A program made the position numbers and the translations under genes. DNA of 64,000 bases from Paenibacillus tianjinensis (GTDB lineage: Bacteria > Bacillota > Bacilli > Paenibacillales > Paenibacillaceae): assembly GCF_017086365.1 (NCBI RefSeq), contig NZ_CP070969.1, positions 2,976,001 through 3,040,000 of the forward strand, in the 5' to 3' direction. Shown here piece after piece: positions 7,950 to 19,168 of this stretch. Each line of letters begins with the position of its first letter. The first letter of the stretch is position 1. The notes under the pieces were generated by a model. It ran no database searches, was not told where the DNA came from, and saw only the letters and a program-made list of their open reading frames with translations.

Positions 7950-9230
7950 ATGAAAGGTAATAAAGGGGCATTAATCGCACTTGCTTCGATTCCGTTAATT
8001 ATGACACTTGGCAATTCCATGTTATTACCTATACTGCCTCAAATATCAAAAGAGCTGGGTATTAATGCTTTTAAAGTCAGTATGGTCATCACGGTATATG
8101 GCCTAATCGCCATCCTGATGATTCCAATTGCCGGATATCTATCGGACCGCTTTGGACGGGAAATCGTCATATTACCCAGTCTCATCCTAGCAGCCTTAGG
8201 GGGCGCAGTCTGTGTTGCGGCTGCATGGTTTTTTACAGGAGTAACGGCTTATTGGGTCATTCTTGGGGGACGTTTTCTCCAGGGGATTGGAGCAGCAGGC
8301 GCATTCCCGATTGTTCTTCCTTTCGTAGGGGATCTGTTCAAGGATGAGAAGGAGGTTAGTAAAGGATTAGGAGTCATTGAGACCTCTAATACCTTCGGTA
8401 AAGTGCTAAGTCCGATTCTGGGCGCTTATTTAGGTACTTTGCTGTGGTATGCTCCGTTTATTGCTATCCCGGTCCTGTGTCTGATTTCATTTACCCTGGT
8501 TGTGTTTCTGGTAAAGAAACCAAAGTCAGAGGAGAAGACCGAAGTCAAAAGCATCGGGCAATTTTTAACCGGCATTAAAGAAATTCTGCATAAAAAGGGC
8601 CGGTGGCTGTATGCGATATTTACGATTGGCGGAATATGCATGTTCGCAACCTTCGGAGTGTTGTTCTATTTATCAGAGACCTTGGAATCGAAGTATAATC
8701 TGCATGGAGCTTCTAAGGGATATGTACTGGCAATCCCCCTTGCACTATTGTGTCTGGCTTCTTACGGAAGCGGGAAAATCATCGGAAAAAATAAGCTGTT
8801 AATGAAATGGCTTGGCTTCGGGGGAATGGTTCTGTTAACGGCGGCAATGCTCATTACAGGCTTTAGTCAGAATATATTTTTCATGGTAGGATTCTTAACT
8901 GTAAGCGGTATTGGGATCGGTGTGGTACTGCCTTGCATGGATGCGCTGATTACAGAGGGGATTGAGAAAGAGAACCGGGGTACGATCACCTCTTTATACA
9001 GCAGTATGAGGTTTATCGGGGTTGCGCTGGGACCTCCAGTCGTGTCACTCCTCATGAACCGGGGGCATTGGGTATTGTTCGGCACTATGGCAGCCGTAGG
9101 GGCGGTTGGAGCACTGCTGTCCTTATTTGCCGTAACTCCGAGCAAGAAGGAGAATGAAGGCGGAGACCATCCAAGGGAAAACAGCTTTGGACAAAAGAAA
9201 GGTACTCTTTTCCGTCAGCGGGCGCGTTAG
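7950..9230 (+). CDS. MFS drug exporter (DHA1-like, 12 TM)
   Basis: A 426-residue integral membrane protein with about 12 hydrophobic helices. The motif-A-like loop GYLSDRFGRE lies between helices 2 and 3, and a motif-C-like GxxxGPP stretch (RFIGVALGPPVV) lies late in the protein. These are typical of Bacillus-type DHA1 multidrug exporters driven by proton motive force. The start is ATG 7950 behind GAAGGTGG. The cytoplasmic tail after residue 395 is short and charged. It is monocistronic with its own terminator. Its leader carries the element shared with the LtaS-like gene. The substrate is unknown. Confidence 0.85.
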   Translation: MKGNKGALIALASIPLIMTLGNSMLLPILPQISKELGINAFKVSMVITVYGLIAILMIPIAGYLSDRFGREIVILPSLILAALGGAVCVAAAWFFTGVTAYWVILGGRFLQGIGAAGAFPIVLPFVGDLFKDEKEVSKGLGVIETSNTFGKVLSPILGAYLGTLLWYAPFIAIPVLCLISFTLVVFLVKKPKSEEKTEVKSIGQFLTGIKEILHKKGRWLYAIFTIGGICMFATFGVLFYLSETLESKYNLHGASKGYVLAIPLALLCLASYGSGKIIGKNKLLMKWLGFGGMVLLTAAMLITGFSQNIFFMVGFLTVSGIGIGVVLPCMDALITEGIEKENRGTITSLYSSMRFIGVALGPPVVSLLMNRGHWVLFGTMAAVGAVGALLSLFAVTPSKKENEGGDHPRENSFGQKKGTLFRQRAR

Positions 9231-9267
9231 GCAGCTTCATGTACAACAACCTAATAACTGGAATGAA

Positions 9268-9320
9268 AAACGGGGATGTCCTATTGGCCTTAAAAGGCTT
9301 TTAGAACATCCCCTTTTCTT
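9268..9320. terminator. terminator after the MFS gene
   Basis: GGGGATGT (from 9272) pairs with ACATCCCC (to 9313) around a loop that itself contains GGCCTTAAAAGGCT, followed by TTTTCTT. It also serves the convergent small gene. Confidence 0.75.
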
Positions 9321-9334
9321 AATGTGCTGCCCAG

Positions 9335-9565
9335 TTACAGGGATAAAGCTTTATTCGCATTTGCAACGTCATCGGAGAGCAGCTTAGGAAGATCATAAGA
9401 CGGGTACAGGCCTCGCTCCAGCATGAAATAATAAATTTTACCGTGTTCGACGGGTGAAACCAGAATGGCCAAGATGATCATAACGGTAAGAAAGTAACCA
9501 TAGAGGCCCATTGGAACGGAGCAGCCGGTACTTGGGCTTTTTACTGTGTCATAGGTAGTAACCAT
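9335..9565 (-). CDS. small single-helix membrane protein, hypothetical
   Basis: A 76-residue ORF with one clear membrane helix at about residues 21-37 (YGYFLTVMIILAILV), followed by an amphipathic segment HGKIYYFMLERGLYPSYD. Codon choice resembles the neighbouring genes, and it ends against a shared terminator. The Shine-Dalgarno before ATG 9565 is weak, and I do not recognise a family. The region upstream is very AT-rich and could hold the promoter. It may be a sporulation-time small protein, but nothing in the sequence proves this. Confidence 0.5.
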   Translation of the reverse strand: MVTTYDTVKSPSTGCSVPMGLYGYFLTVMIILAILVSPVEHGKIYYFMLERGLYPSYDLPKLLSDDVANANKALSL

Positions 9566-9685
9566 TTTGCTGAACGTTTCGTATGAATCCCTAGAAAGAA
9601 TAAACTATATTATGAATATTAACGGAATTAATTTAATATGAAACTATAGAATACTCCCCAAAATCCGATCGAATGGAGAATGTAC

Positions 9686-10675
9686 ATGAGAGAACATGAC
9701 TCGATGAAAGCAATGGTCTATGATTCTTATGGAACACCAGCAGTCCTCCGGATAGAATCGGTAGATATCCCTGATCCCAAGGATCATGAAGTCTTAATCG
9801 AAGTCCATGCGGCTTCGGTTAACTCCTGGGACTGGGACCTCCTGCGCGGGAAACCGTTCATAAACCGGCTGGGAGCTTTCCGCACACCGCGTTACCGGAT
9901 CCTTGGGGCAGATATTGCAGGGAAGGTCATTGCGGTTGGTGCAGCTGCTACACGATTTAAACCGGGGGATGAGGTTTTTGGGGATCTTTCCGGCTGCGGC
10001 TGGGGCGGATTTGCCGAGTATGTCTGCGCTGCAGAGGGAGCATTGACGCCAAAGCCTGCGAGAGTAGGCTTCATAGACGCGGCAGCCATTCCTCAAGCAG
10101 CCGTACTTGCCTTGCAGGGCCTGCGTGATGCGGGGAATTTGCAAAGCGGGCAGCATGTTCTTATCAATGGAGCCGGCGGCGGAGTCGGGACGTTCGCAAT
10201 CCAGTACGCCAAATTGCATGGGGCAGAAGTGACCGGAGTTGATAACACCGGGAAGCTGGATATACTACGTGCTATAGGTGCGGATCATGTGATCGATTAT
10301 ACGGAAGAAGACTTCACGGTAAAAGGTATACAATATGATTTGATACTTGATGTAGTCGGAAATAAATCCATTTTCAGATTGAAGCGCGCACTAAGAAATG
10401 GTGGTGCCTATATCATGATCGGAGGCCCTATGTCACGGATTATCACGAATCTGTTGTGGGCTCCGTTAGTTTCTCTGCTTGAAAGGAAGAAGATCAAAGT
10501 ACTCGTGCATAAACCCAATCACGGAGATCAGCTGGTTTGGAAAGAGCTTGTCGAAACAGGCCAAGTCACACCCGTTATTGATCGGCAGTACCCGTTACAT
10601 CAGGCAGCCCAGGGACTTCAGGATCTCGGAAATGGTTCTGTACAAGGCAAAGCTGTCGTCTGCATGAAGCTTTAG
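9686..10675 (+). CDS. zinc-independent MDR alcohol dehydrogenase / quinone oxidoreductase
   Basis: A medium-chain dehydrogenase/reductase of about 329 residues. The N-terminal GroES-like domain contains HAASVNSWDWDLLRG and GADIAGKVIAVG. The Rossmann domain carries the nucleotide motif INGAGGGVGTFAIQYAK. The structural-zinc cysteine cluster is absent, as in quinone oxidoreductase and enoyl-reductase-like members. I chose ATG 9686 because GGAGAA lies five bases upstream; ATG 9680 is too close to that site. It is separated from the rifampin phosphotransferase gene by under 40 bp with no terminator, so they are probably co-transcribed. The substrate is unknown. Confidence 0.85.
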   Translation: MREHDSMKAMVYDSYGTPAVLRIESVDIPDPKDHEVLIEVHAASVNSWDWDLLRGKPFINRLGAFRTPRYRILGADIAGKVIAVGAAATRFKPGDEVFGDLSGCGWGGFAEYVCAAEGALTPKPARVGFIDAAAIPQAAVLALQGLRDAGNLQSGQHVLINGAGGGVGTFAIQYAKLHGAEVTGVDNTGKLDILRAIGADHVIDYTEEDFTVKGIQYDLILDVVGNKSIFRLKRALRNGGAYIMIGGPMSRIITNLLWAPLVSLLERKKIKVLVHKPNHGDQLVWKELVETGQVTPVIDRQYPLHQAAQGLQDLGNGSVQGKAVVCMKL

Positions 10676-10694
10676 AATGATTTTCGCAACCTAA

Positions 10695-13328
<2,634 letters not shown>

Positions 13329-13345
13329 TTAATATTTTTTTGCAG

Positions 13346-13400
13346 CTTCATAACTTCTTCATAAGCTGCAAATTTGTTCTTCATAACTCTTTTATATAGT
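13346..13400 (+). promoter_or_regulatory. phased CTTCATAA repeats over a sigma-A -10 (probable response-regulator site)
   Basis: CTTCATAA occurs at 13346, 13357 and 13379, so the copies are 11 and 22 bp apart and fall on one face of the helix. The last copy sits in the -35 area of a promoter whose -10, TATAGT, is at 13395-13400. OmpR-type regulators bind direct repeats with this spacing, and an OmpR-type regulator gene follows 400 bp downstream. The flanks GCAGCTT (13342) and AAGCTGC (13363) are also inverted. Confidence 0.55.
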
Positions 13401-13423
13401 GTAACTATAAGGAGGAGATACAA

Positions 13424-13687
13424 ATGAAGAAATTGTGGATTTGCTTAACGGCATTAATACTGGTGATGGGAATTGGAACCGCAGGTGCGTACGCCGCAAC
13501 AGCAAATAATGATAATAACGACAGAGGATTATTCGAGAAAATGCTGCCCTTCGCCAAGCAAATGCACCCCAACCTGTCAGAGGATCAAATCAAGAAAATG
13601 CATGACAATTGCAGTAATTCATCCGAAACGGGCATGTCAGGTATGATGCAAAATGCTCAACATGGCAGCAGTATGATGAACTTCTAA
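13424..13687 (+). CDS. small secreted Met/His-containing protein
   Basis: An 87-residue protein with a Sec signal peptide at about residues 1-25 (ending GTAGAYAAT) and a short mature part. The mature part contains LFEKMLPFAKQMHPNLSEDQ, followed by a tail rich in Met, Ser and His (GMSGMMQNAQHGSSMM). The start ATG has AAGGAGGAG upstream. The Met/His tail suggests a soft-metal ligand outside the membrane, which is inference. The signal peptide resembles that of the Met-rich protein at 62.6 kb. It precedes an OmpR-type two-component pair, with a strong terminator between, and its promoter carries phased repeats. It may be the output or an accessory of that system. Confidence 0.75.
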   Translation: MKKLWICLTALILVMGIGTAGAYAATANNDNNDRGLFEKMLPFAKQMHPNLSEDQIKKMHDNCSNSSETGMSGMMQNAQHGSSMMNF

Positions 13688-13702
13688 TCCGAATCCGATC
13701 AT

Positions 13703-13768
13703 GATAAGATAAGACCTCATAGAAATGAGATAGATCTCAATAAAATGAGGTCTATCTTATTTTTTCAA
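13703..13768 (+). terminator. strong terminator/attenuator before the two-component genes
   Basis: AAGATaaGACCTCAT and ATGAGGTCtaTCTT pair, with an inner GAGATAGATCTC self-complementary loop and a TTATTTTTT tail. Downstream transcription of the regulator gene may depend on readthrough here. Confidence 0.7.
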
Positions 13769-13788
13769 ACAAAGTAGGTGATGAGTCC

Positions 13789-14487
13789 GTGAAAATTTTA
13801 GTGGTGGATGATGAAGAACATATTCTTCAGGTCATTAAGGCTTATTTGGAAAAAAATAAATATATTGTATATGAAGCCGATACAGGAAAAGGCGCGATTC
13901 ATCTTTTTGAGACCTTACAGCCCGATCTGATCGTGCTGGATTTGATGCTTCCCGATATGACCGGAGAGGAAGTATGCAGAATAGTCCGCAAATCATCGAA
14001 CGTTCCCATTCTCATGCTGACTGCAAAAAGCAGTGAAGACGATATGGTGAACGGGCTAATGATCGGAGCTGATGATTATATTACCAAACCATTCAGCCCA
14101 AGAGAGCTGCTCGCCCGGGTTATTAGTCTTTTAAGAAGAACCAATCTGCCGCAGCAAGAGAATAGTTCACGGCTGTCCTTTGCCCAAGGCGCTTTAACAA
14201 TGGATTTAGAGCGTTATGAGGTGAGAATGAACAAGGAGGACGTATCTCTTACCCTGATGGAGTTTAAGCTGCTGGAAACTTTAGCGAAGCACCCCAAGAG
14301 AGTGTTCTCACGGCTTGAACTGGTGAACCTTACCCAGGGCGATTCCTATGAAGGATTTGAGCGAACCATCGATGTTCATATTAAGAATATTAGACAAAAA
14401 ATTGGCGATGACCCTAAGCACCCTCTTTTTATTGGTACCGTATTTGGCGTAGGGTATAAATTCTTGGTGAATTCAGATGCTACATAG
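13789..14487 (+). CDS. OmpR/PhoB-family response regulator
   Basis: A 232-residue regulator. The receiver domain (1-118) has acidic residues at 7-9, the phosphoacceptor Asp51 in LIVLDLMLPD, and Lys in YITKPF. The C-terminal winged helix (135-228) ends with TVFGVGYKF. The start is GTG 13789 behind AGGTGATGAG. It overlaps the sensor kinase gene by 11 bp, so the two are translationally coupled. A likely target is the phased CTTCATAA site upstream of the small Met-rich gene. The Met-rich neighbour suggests a metal or envelope signal, but that is inference. Confidence 0.95.
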   Translation: MKILVVDDEEHILQVIKAYLEKNKYIVYEADTGKGAIHLFETLQPDLIVLDLMLPDMTGEEVCRIVRKSSNVPILMLTAKSSEDDMVNGLMIGADDYITKPFSPRELLARVISLLRRTNLPQQENSSRLSFAQGALTMDLERYEVRMNKEDVSLTLMEFKLLETLAKHPKRVFSRLELVNLTQGDSYEGFERTIDVHIKNIRQKIGDDPKHPLFIGTVFGVGYKFLVNSDAT

Positions 14488-15829
14488 AGGCGGTTTGAGC
14501 AGAAAGTTACTTATATCCCATGCGGGTGTGGCTCTTGCTGCGCTTCTATCCATTGTCCTGCTTGTCAACATAGTCATGAACATCTCCTTCAACCAATATC
14601 AAAGAAACCAGGAAGAGGCGGAAATACAAAGTTTGCTGGAAGACCTGAAGGATGCTTATCATGAGTCTTCCGGCCAATGGAATCCAAACGTATGGATGAT
14701 CATTTCGCACCAGGCGATGGTTAGTGAATATATCGTTCGTGTTTATGACATCAATCGACAGTTACTTTGGGACACTAGCCAGATGGGAATGCAAAGACAA
14801 GATGCTTCTCTGCTATTGCAAGATTCCATTACAAAAAAAATTGTTAAAGATAATCAGCAGGTGGGAACATTAGCGTTCCAATCATTGAACAAAACATCGC
14901 AGAGCCTGAATCAGCAGTTTCTGCGAATGTTTAATCTATTGTTATGGGCCGCAATGTTTCTCGTTATAGCCGGTACGTATCTGTTTAGCCGCTATATGGC
15001 CAAAAGCATTAGCCAGCCTCTTTTAGAGATTAAAGATATTGCTTCGCGGATGAGGCAGGGAGATCTCACTTCCCGGGTTGAAGTGTTAAATCACAATAAT
15101 GAGATTGATGATGTGGGGCATGCCCTCAATCATTTGGCTGACGGGCTTGAAAAGCAAGAGCGGTTTCGGAAATCACTGACCGCCGACGTGGCACATGAGC
15201 TTCGGACACCCCTAGCAACGATACAAAGCCATTTGGAAGCCTTTCAGGATGGCGTTTGGGAACCGACACCGGAGAAGCTTCAAGTGTGCCATGACCAGGC
15301 TCTGCGGCTAGTCCGCCTTATCAGTGATTTGGAAAATCTGGCTAACGCAGAGAATCCAATGATTCAGTTGAAGACTGAGGTTATATCCCTTAATGAGCTT
15401 GTAGAAGAGTCGTTAAATACTGTATCCAGCCAGTTTTGGCAGAAAGAACTTTCAGTTGACCTGATAAGTATAAATGACGTCTGGATCACCGGGGACCGTT
15501 CGCGGCTTGTTCAGGTGTTCGTCAATCTGATAAGCAATGCATACAAATATACGAGTGCTGGACGAATTCAAATTGAAGTGTCCCAAGAGAAAACAGAGGC
15601 CGTCATTATTGTATCCGATACGGGGATGGGGATACCTGAAGATGAACTTCCCTATATCTTCGAACGTTTTTACCGCGGGGAGAAATCACGGAACCGGAAG
15701 ACTGGCGGGGCAGGAATAGGTCTTGCTGTTGTAAAAGCAATTGTGGATGCTCATGGCGGAGCTATCAATATTGAGAGTGAGCTTCATAAGGGGACTACAG
15801 TCCATGTTCGTCTCCCAATCGTTCGATGA
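14477..15829 (+). CDS. membrane sensor histidine kinase
   Basis: A 450-residue kinase. It has TM1 at about 13-35, an extracytoplasmic sensor of about 115 residues, TM2 at about 153-173, HAMP at 174-228, a dimerisation helix with the phosphoacceptor His240 (DVAHELRTPL), and an HATPase domain. The N box (VNLISNAYKYT), G1 (DTGMGIP) and G2 (GGAGIGLAVVKAIV) are intact. It is coupled to the response regulator upstream, and its stop overlaps the region of the next small ORF. The sensor domain has no obvious cysteine or histidine cluster, so metal sensing is not directly supported. Confidence 0.95.
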   Translation: MLHRGGLSRKLLISHAGVALAALLSIVLLVNIVMNISFNQYQRNQEEAEIQSLLEDLKDAYHESSGQWNPNVWMIISHQAMVSEYIVRVYDINRQLLWDTSQMGMQRQDASLLLQDSITKKIVKDNQQVGTLAFQSLNKTSQSLNQQFLRMFNLLLWAAMFLVIAGTYLFSRYMAKSISQPLLEIKDIASRMRQGDLTSRVEVLNHNNEIDDVGHALNHLADGLEKQERFRKSLTADVAHELRTPLATIQSHLEAFQDGVWEPTPEKLQVCHDQALRLVRLISDLENLANAENPMIQLKTEVISLNELVEESLNTVSSQFWQKELSVDLISINDVWITGDRSRLVQVFVNLISNAYKYTSAGRIQIEVSQEKTEAVIIVSDTGMGIPEDELPYIFERFYRGEKSRNRKTGGAGIGLAVVKAIVDAHGGAINIESELHKGTTVHVRLPIVR

Positions 15830-15843
15830 ATGGAGGAGACCCT

Positions 15844-16062
15844 ATGATGATGGGTTATGGTTTTGGGTTCGGTATGTTTGGATTGGTCATCAATTTCTTG
15901 CTGATACTAGGTGTAGTTTATTGGGTAATAAAATGGGTTAGGGGAGGAGGGGAATCACGTATTGATGACAATACGCCAGAGAGAATCTTGAATGAACGAT
16001 TTGCTAGGGGTGAAATCACGGAAGAGGAATATCTGCGGATGAAGAGCATCCTCCGGGACTGA
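15844..16062 (+). CDS. SHOCT-domain small membrane protein
   Basis: A 72-residue protein with a Met/Gly/Phe-rich N-terminus (MMMGYGFGFGMFG), one membrane helix (LVINFLLILGVVYWVIKWV) and a C-terminal SHOCT motif (RILNERFARGEITEEEYLRM). I chose ATG 15844 because GGAGG lies seven bases upstream; an ATG at 15826 overlapping the kinase stop is in frame but poorly placed. SHOCT is a short oligomerisation-type module often found at the ends of membrane stress proteins. It is the third gene of the two-component operon. Its function is unknown. Confidence 0.85.
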   Translation: MMMGYGFGFGMFGLVINFLLILGVVYWVIKWVRGGGESRIDDNTPERILNERFARGEITEEEYLRMKSILRD

Positions 16063-16114
16063 TTCACATTACACCTGTACGATCGTAACCTGTGCATAGG
16101 AGTGAGACCAAATA

Positions 16115-17548
16115 ATGAAGAAATACAATACGAGGGCTATCATGGCGTCGCTGCTGATTTGCGGGTTCGTCGGCATGTTCAGCGAAACAGCCCTTAATAT
16201 TGCGATAAGTAATTTAATGGATGTGTTCAAAATTTCCGCGGCGACCGCGCAGTGGCTGACGACAGGCTTCTTGCTGACGCTCGGTATACTGATGCCAATG
16301 ACAGGTTGGTTACTGCAGAGGTTCACGACCAGACAGCTGTTTATCGCTTCGCTTGCCAGCTCAATCGTGGGTACTTTAATTGCAGCACTCGCTTTTAATT
16401 TTGAAATGCTGATGCTGGCTCGCGTCTTACAGGCGGTGGGTATGGGATTGTTAATACCGCTCATGTTCAATACGATACTTATTGTATATCCGCCGGAGCA
16501 GCGCGGAGCGGCCATGGGCTTCGTCGGACTTGTTATCATGTTCGCGCCGGCAACCGGTCCTTCTGTAGCAGGTCTGCTAATCGAATATTTCACCTGGCAT
16601 TATATTTTTTGGCTGTCGCTTCCGTTTTTGATCGTGGGGTTATTGGTGGGGCTGAAGTATTTGGATAATGTTACCGAGATCACAAAGTCCCGCATCGATG
16701 TATTGTCTGTCATACTGTCTACAATCGGCTTCGGCGGGGTAGTGTTCGGGTTCAGTAAAGCAGGGGAAGGTGAAGGGGGCTGGACTAGTGCAGTCGTGAT
16801 GTCTTCCATTATCATTGGGCTGATTGCGCTCGTATTATTTGCCTTGCGTCAGAATGTGATGCGTGAACCGATGATGAATCTGCGCGTATTCAAATATCCT
16901 ATGTACATCGTTGGATTGGTGCTTGTGCTGGCATGTATGATGATCATCTTGTCGAGTATGATTATTCTGCCGTTGTTCCTTCAGAACGGTATGGGACTAA
17001 CTGCATTTGCCGCCGGCCTCATGCTGCTTCCGGGCAGTGCGTTGAACGGTATTTTATCGCCGCGGATGGGGCGTTTGTTCGACAAATATGGTCCGAGAGG
17101 ACTTGTCATTTCAGGCCTCATTATTGTTGTGGCAGCGTTATGGTTCTTCTCCGGTATATCCGTTGTATCTTCTGTGGCTTTCCTAGTGACGCTGCATGTC
17201 GGACTTATGGTAGGAATCTCTATGGTATGGATGCCGGCGCAAACGAATGGCCTGAATCAACTGCCCCCTGAGCTGTACCCACACGGTACGGCAATAATGA
17301 ATACCTTGCAGCAAGTCGCTGGGGCAATCGGCACAGCCGTCGCGATCAGTATTCTTACAGGCGGCATGCAGAATTACTTGCATAGTTCCTCCGCACCGAC
17401 AGAACAGGCCGAATTAGCAAAAGCACTGACCTTCGGTTCCCAGAATGTGTTCATATTCGCGATGATTGTCACATTAATCGGTCTCTGTACCTCATTCTTC
17501 ATTCGCCGCGTAATCGTTAAGCACGCAATGATGAACTCTCCACATTAA
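16115..17548 (+). CDS. DHA2-family (14 TM) MFS drug exporter
   Basis: A 477-residue polytopic protein of the EmrB/QacA/LmrB type. It has about 14 hydrophobic helices, with WLTTGFLLTLGILMPMTGWL in the second helix region, LARVLQAVGMGLLIPLMFNT in the fourth, and MFAPATGPSVAGLL as the antiporter motif C. It starts 53 bp after the SHOCT gene behind AGGAGTGAG, so readthrough from the two-component operon is possible. Proton-driven export of lipophilic drugs is expected from the family. The exact substrate cannot be read. A U-tailed terminator follows. Confidence 0.88.
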   Translation: MKKYNTRAIMASLLICGFVGMFSETALNIAISNLMDVFKISAATAQWLTTGFLLTLGILMPMTGWLLQRFTTRQLFIASLASSIVGTLIAALAFNFEMLMLARVLQAVGMGLLIPLMFNTILIVYPPEQRGAAMGFVGLVIMFAPATGPSVAGLLIEYFTWHYIFWLSLPFLIVGLLVGLKYLDNVTEITKSRIDVLSVILSTIGFGGVVFGFSKAGEGEGGWTSAVVMSSIIIGLIALVLFALRQNVMREPMMNLRVFKYPMYIVGLVLVLACMMIILSSMIILPLFLQNGMGLTAFAAGLMLLPGSALNGILSPRMGRLFDKYGPRGLVISGLIIVVAALWFFSGISVVSSVAFLVTLHVGLMVGISMVWMPAQTNGLNQLPPELYPHGTAIMNTLQQVAGAIGTAVAISILTGGMQNYLHSSSAPTEQAELAKALTFGSQNVFIFAMIVTLIGLCTSFFIRRVIVKHAMMNSPH

Positions 17549-17580
17549 CGATTCCCTGGACCTTCCCTATGGTTCAACTC

Positions 17581-17630
17581 AAACAGCAGCGTCTGACCAT
17601 GACTTTTCATGGGATTGACGCTGTTTTTTT
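17581..17630 (+). terminator. terminator after the DHA2 exporter
   Basis: AAACAGCaGCGTC pairs with GACGCTGTTT around a loop of about 23 nt, followed by a run of T. Confidence 0.75.
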
Positions 17631-17656
17631 GTACCCAAATCCTCCAAAGCTGCATA

Positions 17657-17685
17657 ATTACAGCTGTAAGAACCACAATAAGCAA
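17657..17685 (+). promoter_or_regulatory. second copy of the shared 19-nt element, with a palindrome
   Basis: A perfect 12-bp palindrome, TTACAGCTGTAA (17657-17668), leads into the 19-mer at 17667-17685 that also occurs at 7900-7918. It ends 30 bp before ATG 17716. The copy before the MFS gene has only an imperfect palindrome. Confidence 0.5.
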
Positions 17686-17715
17686 AGCAGCATGAAGCAA
17701 AAGAAAGGGAATCCA

Positions 17716-19044
17716 ATGCTACGTAATTTACTCTTCAGGAGAACAGCTATATTGCTGATGGTCTTTCTCTTCAGTATGGCTGATATGAAATTCAAAACAT
17801 TAAGCGGCCCAATTCCAGTCAAAATGTTTGAATATAAGAAGGTCAGTCAAAAGGCTTACTTCGGTGCTGGAAAAGGATATAACCTGATTGTAGTCCAGCT
17901 TGAATCATTTCAGAATTTTCTTGTGAATCTATCGGTCCAAGGGCAGGAAGTAACTCCAAATTTAAATAAGCTAGCGGCCAAAAGCTTCTATTTCCCTAAT
18001 GTTTTTTCACAAATAGGGCGGGGGAATACCTCAGATGCCGAATTTACGAGCAACACTTCTATTTACCCGGTTGGTGATCCAGCCATGTCGTCCAGATACG
18101 CTGACCGCGACCTTCCCAGCCTAGCAAAGCTACTGCACGCCAAGGGGTATATTGCTAACACTTTCCATGTTAATGAGGTAAGCTTTTGGAACCGGGACCG
18201 GTTGTATCCGGCATTAGGCTTCGATAAGTATTATGATAAACCCTATTTTAAGCAGGAAATCTTTAACCGTTATGGAGCCTCTGATGAAGAGTTGTATACG
18301 GTAGCTATCGAAAAGCTGCAGTCTTTGCATCGAAACAACAAGCTGTTTTATGCACAACTGGTTACTGTATCGAGTCATTCTCCCTTTAATATACCTAAGG
18401 CCAGCAGGAGATTGAAGTTAAACCCGGACCTGAACGGAAAACTACTGGGTAATTATCTGACGGCTGTTAACTATGCGGACTATGCGCTTGGCACCTTTAT
18501 TGAGAAGCTCAAACATGCCGGGCTTTGGAACCAGAGTGTTCTGGTCGTATACGGGGATCATTTCGGACTAAGCAAAAAGAAATATAATCCCGAGAAGATC
18601 AGCCAGACCTTTGGCATCCGTTATCACAAGCAGATCAGCACCCTAAACATTCCGCTCCTTATTCATCTGCCGGGGGAACACTCCGGACAAAGAGTTGAGC
18701 TTACGGGGGGGCAAACAGATATCCTCCCCACGATTGCAAACCTTATGGGAATTGATTTGAAAAGCTTAGGATTCACAGCATTCGGTCAGGATTTGCTGAA
18801 CACTAAGCACAATACAATTGGAGTCCGGTATTATTTGCCGTCCGGCTCATTCTTTAATGATGAAATCCTATTTATTCCCGGTAAAAAGGGGTTTGAGGAC
18901 GGGACAGCGACCTCCATTAAAAACTTCAAAAAAATAAAAAACATTGCACCCTACAGAACTGAATATGAGGAAATGATTAAACGCATGAAGCAATCTGATA
19001 AGTATGTTAAACAACTTCCTGTTCAAGTTAAATTGGAGCCTTAA
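17716..19044 (+). CDS. LtaS-type sulfatase-domain phosphoglycerol transferase, lacking the multi-TM domain
   Basis: A 442-residue protein with one N-terminal hydrophobic segment (RTAILLMVFLFSMADM) and an extracellular alkaline-phosphatase/sulfatase fold. Catalytic features match lipoteichoic-acid synthase: metal ligand Glu62 (VVQLES), nucleophile Thr105 (GRGNTSDAEF), and YGDHFG near residue 278. Typical LtaS enzymes are about 640 residues and have five N-terminal helices; here only a single anchor remains, so it is a short form. I chose ATG 17716 behind AAGAAAGGGA; the longer in-frame extension crosses the terminator. The reaction would be glycerol-phosphate transfer or hydrolysis at the outer face. 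It may instead act on a different glycolipid. Confidence 0.8.
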   Translation: MLRNLLFRRTAILLMVFLFSMADMKFKTLSGPIPVKMFEYKKVSQKAYFGAGKGYNLIVVQLESFQNFLVNLSVQGQEVTPNLNKLAAKSFYFPNVFSQIGRGNTSDAEFTSNTSIYPVGDPAMSSRYADRDLPSLAKLLHAKGYIANTFHVNEVSFWNRDRLYPALGFDKYYDKPYFKQEIFNRYGASDEELYTVAIEKLQSLHRNNKLFYAQLVTVSSHSPFNIPKASRRLKLNPDLNGKLLGNYLTAVNYADYALGTFIEKLKHAGLWNQSVLVVYGDHFGLSKKKYNPEKISQTFGIRYHKQISTLNIPLLIHLPGEHSGQRVELTGGQTDILPTIANLMGIDLKSLGFTAFGQDLLNTKHNTIGVRYYLPSGSFFNDEILFIPGKKGFEDGTATSIKNFKKIKNIAPYRTEYEEMIKRMKQSDKYVKQLPVQVKLEP

Positions 19045-19168
19045 TGTATTGCTATAAGTCCCTTGGAAAAGCTGTCCAACATGGGCATTGTTTAGGTACA
19101 AGATGTATGATCCGCTGCTCCAGAACATAAAGTGTACAAGGTTACCTTTTATGGGGGAGTGAGGAAGG

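Noticed and set aside
13340..13370. Hairpin GCAGCTT/AAGCTGC as the rph terminator
   Set aside because: The T-run precedes rather than follows the stem on the coding strand; the phased direct repeats explain the region better.
17569..17715. N-terminal extension of the LtaS-like protein
   Set aside because: It would start inside the terminator of the DHA2 exporter; the residues lack membrane or domain character, and ATG 17716 has a good ribosome site.
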